A stretch of DNA of 33,555 nt from Myxococcales bacterium. GTDB lineage: Bacteria > Myxococcota_A > Polyangia > Polyangiales > Polyangiaceae. The notes under the pieces are model-generated. The model made no database searches, was not told the DNA's origin, and saw only the letters and a program-made list of their open reading frames with translations. Position numbers and translations under genes: made by a program. Where the stretch lies: NCBI GenBank assembly GCA_020430845.1, contig JAGQJA010000126.1, forward strand, positions 1-33,555. Reading direction: 5' to 3'. Shown in pieces: positions 33,433 through 33,555 of this stretch (position 1 is its first letter; each line of letters starts with the position of its first letter).

Positions 33433-33555
33433 TCGCGCGATGATGGTAGCCCAAGTGGCAGGCCCTTCGCACCAGGCTTGGCCGCGGTGGGACGCGGGGC
33501 GGGCCGCGGCGCCGCGGGCGGACGCTTGGGCGCAGGCGCCGCGGCGCGAGGCGCG
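33429..33555 (-). CDS. C-terminal fragment of a Pro/Ala/Lys-rich protein, N-terminus cut off by the window
   Basis: An open frame enters from the right edge and ends at a TGA (33429-33431) that overlaps the next ATG (ATGA). The 41 visible residues are rich in Ala, Pro, Lys and Arg (APRAAAPAPKRPPAAPRPAP, then TAAKPGAKGLPLGLPSSRE), typical of a disordered tail. The only evidence is the open frame, the tail-like composition and the coupling overlap. The protein's identity cannot be told from this part. Confidence 0.5.
   Translation of the reverse strand, partial: APRAAAPAPKRPPAAPRPAPRPTAAKPGAKGLPLGLPSSRE

Noticed and set aside
1-33555. tRNA, rRNA genes and CRISPR arrays
   Set aside because: Reading both strands I found no T-loop/acceptor pattern, no rRNA-like stretch and no regularly spaced repeats.

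Overview
This is a GC-rich, gene-dense window with few gaps. The protein content points to a myxobacterium (Myxococcota, probably Polyangiales-like): many lipoproteins with Asp/Thr/Pro-rich linkers, several tetratricopeptide (TPR) proteins, a very large Ser/Thr kinase fused to TPRs, a soluble hybrid histidine kinase, and complex I genes scattered among unrelated genes. This placement is inference from gene style; no rRNA or tRNA gene is visible to confirm it. I see no insertion sequence, integrase, CRISPR array or other clear mobile element.

Left part (1-6179): envelope and secretion genes. A cut-off sulfatase-like lipoprotein follows a secreted lipase/esterase lipoprotein and a FadL-type outer-membrane channel, all on the minus strand. 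Together they suggest extracellular ester hydrolysis followed by uptake of a hydrophobic product. A small lipoprotein of unknown role is divergent from fadL. It converges, across a strong bidirectional hairpin terminator, on a DUF4397-like lipoprotein.

Middle left (6457-13013): an 1813-residue protein made of a short N-terminal helical domain resembling effector-associated adaptor domains, a Ser/Thr kinase domain with a degenerate glycine loop, a long TPR array, and a C-terminal domain that I read as an inactive M48-peptidase relative. Next come a double zinc-ribbon protein and a small lipoprotein.

Centre (13072-22822): NADH:quinone oxidoreductase (complex I) genes in two minus-strand blocks, nuoABCD and nuoGHI. 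Where nuoE and nuoF would normally sit there are three unrelated genes: a MATE exporter, a coiled-coil membrane protein and an orphan 354-aa protein. nuoJKLMN do not follow nuoI either. NuoG is short but keeps the ligands for every expected cluster including N7; NuoH is long, with an extra loop carrying two cysteines. A near-consensus sigma-70-type promoter precedes nuoA.

Right part (23015-33555): a PAS/hybrid histidine kinase, an LEA14-like lipoprotein and peptide deformylase (def), then a long co-directional minus-strand run. In transcription order the run is: C-terminal fragment of a Pro/Ala-rich protein, TPR/PEGA-like membrane protein, hisZ, purA, two TPR proteins, a DUF2400/TIGR02757 protein, and another TPR protein. 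The DUF2400 protein carries an Endonuclease III-like VDTHV motif and a four-cysteine motif. The most interesting items are this DUF2400 protein, the giant kinase and the reorganised complex I locus. Most remaining genes look like ordinary housekeeping or lineage-specific envelope genes.
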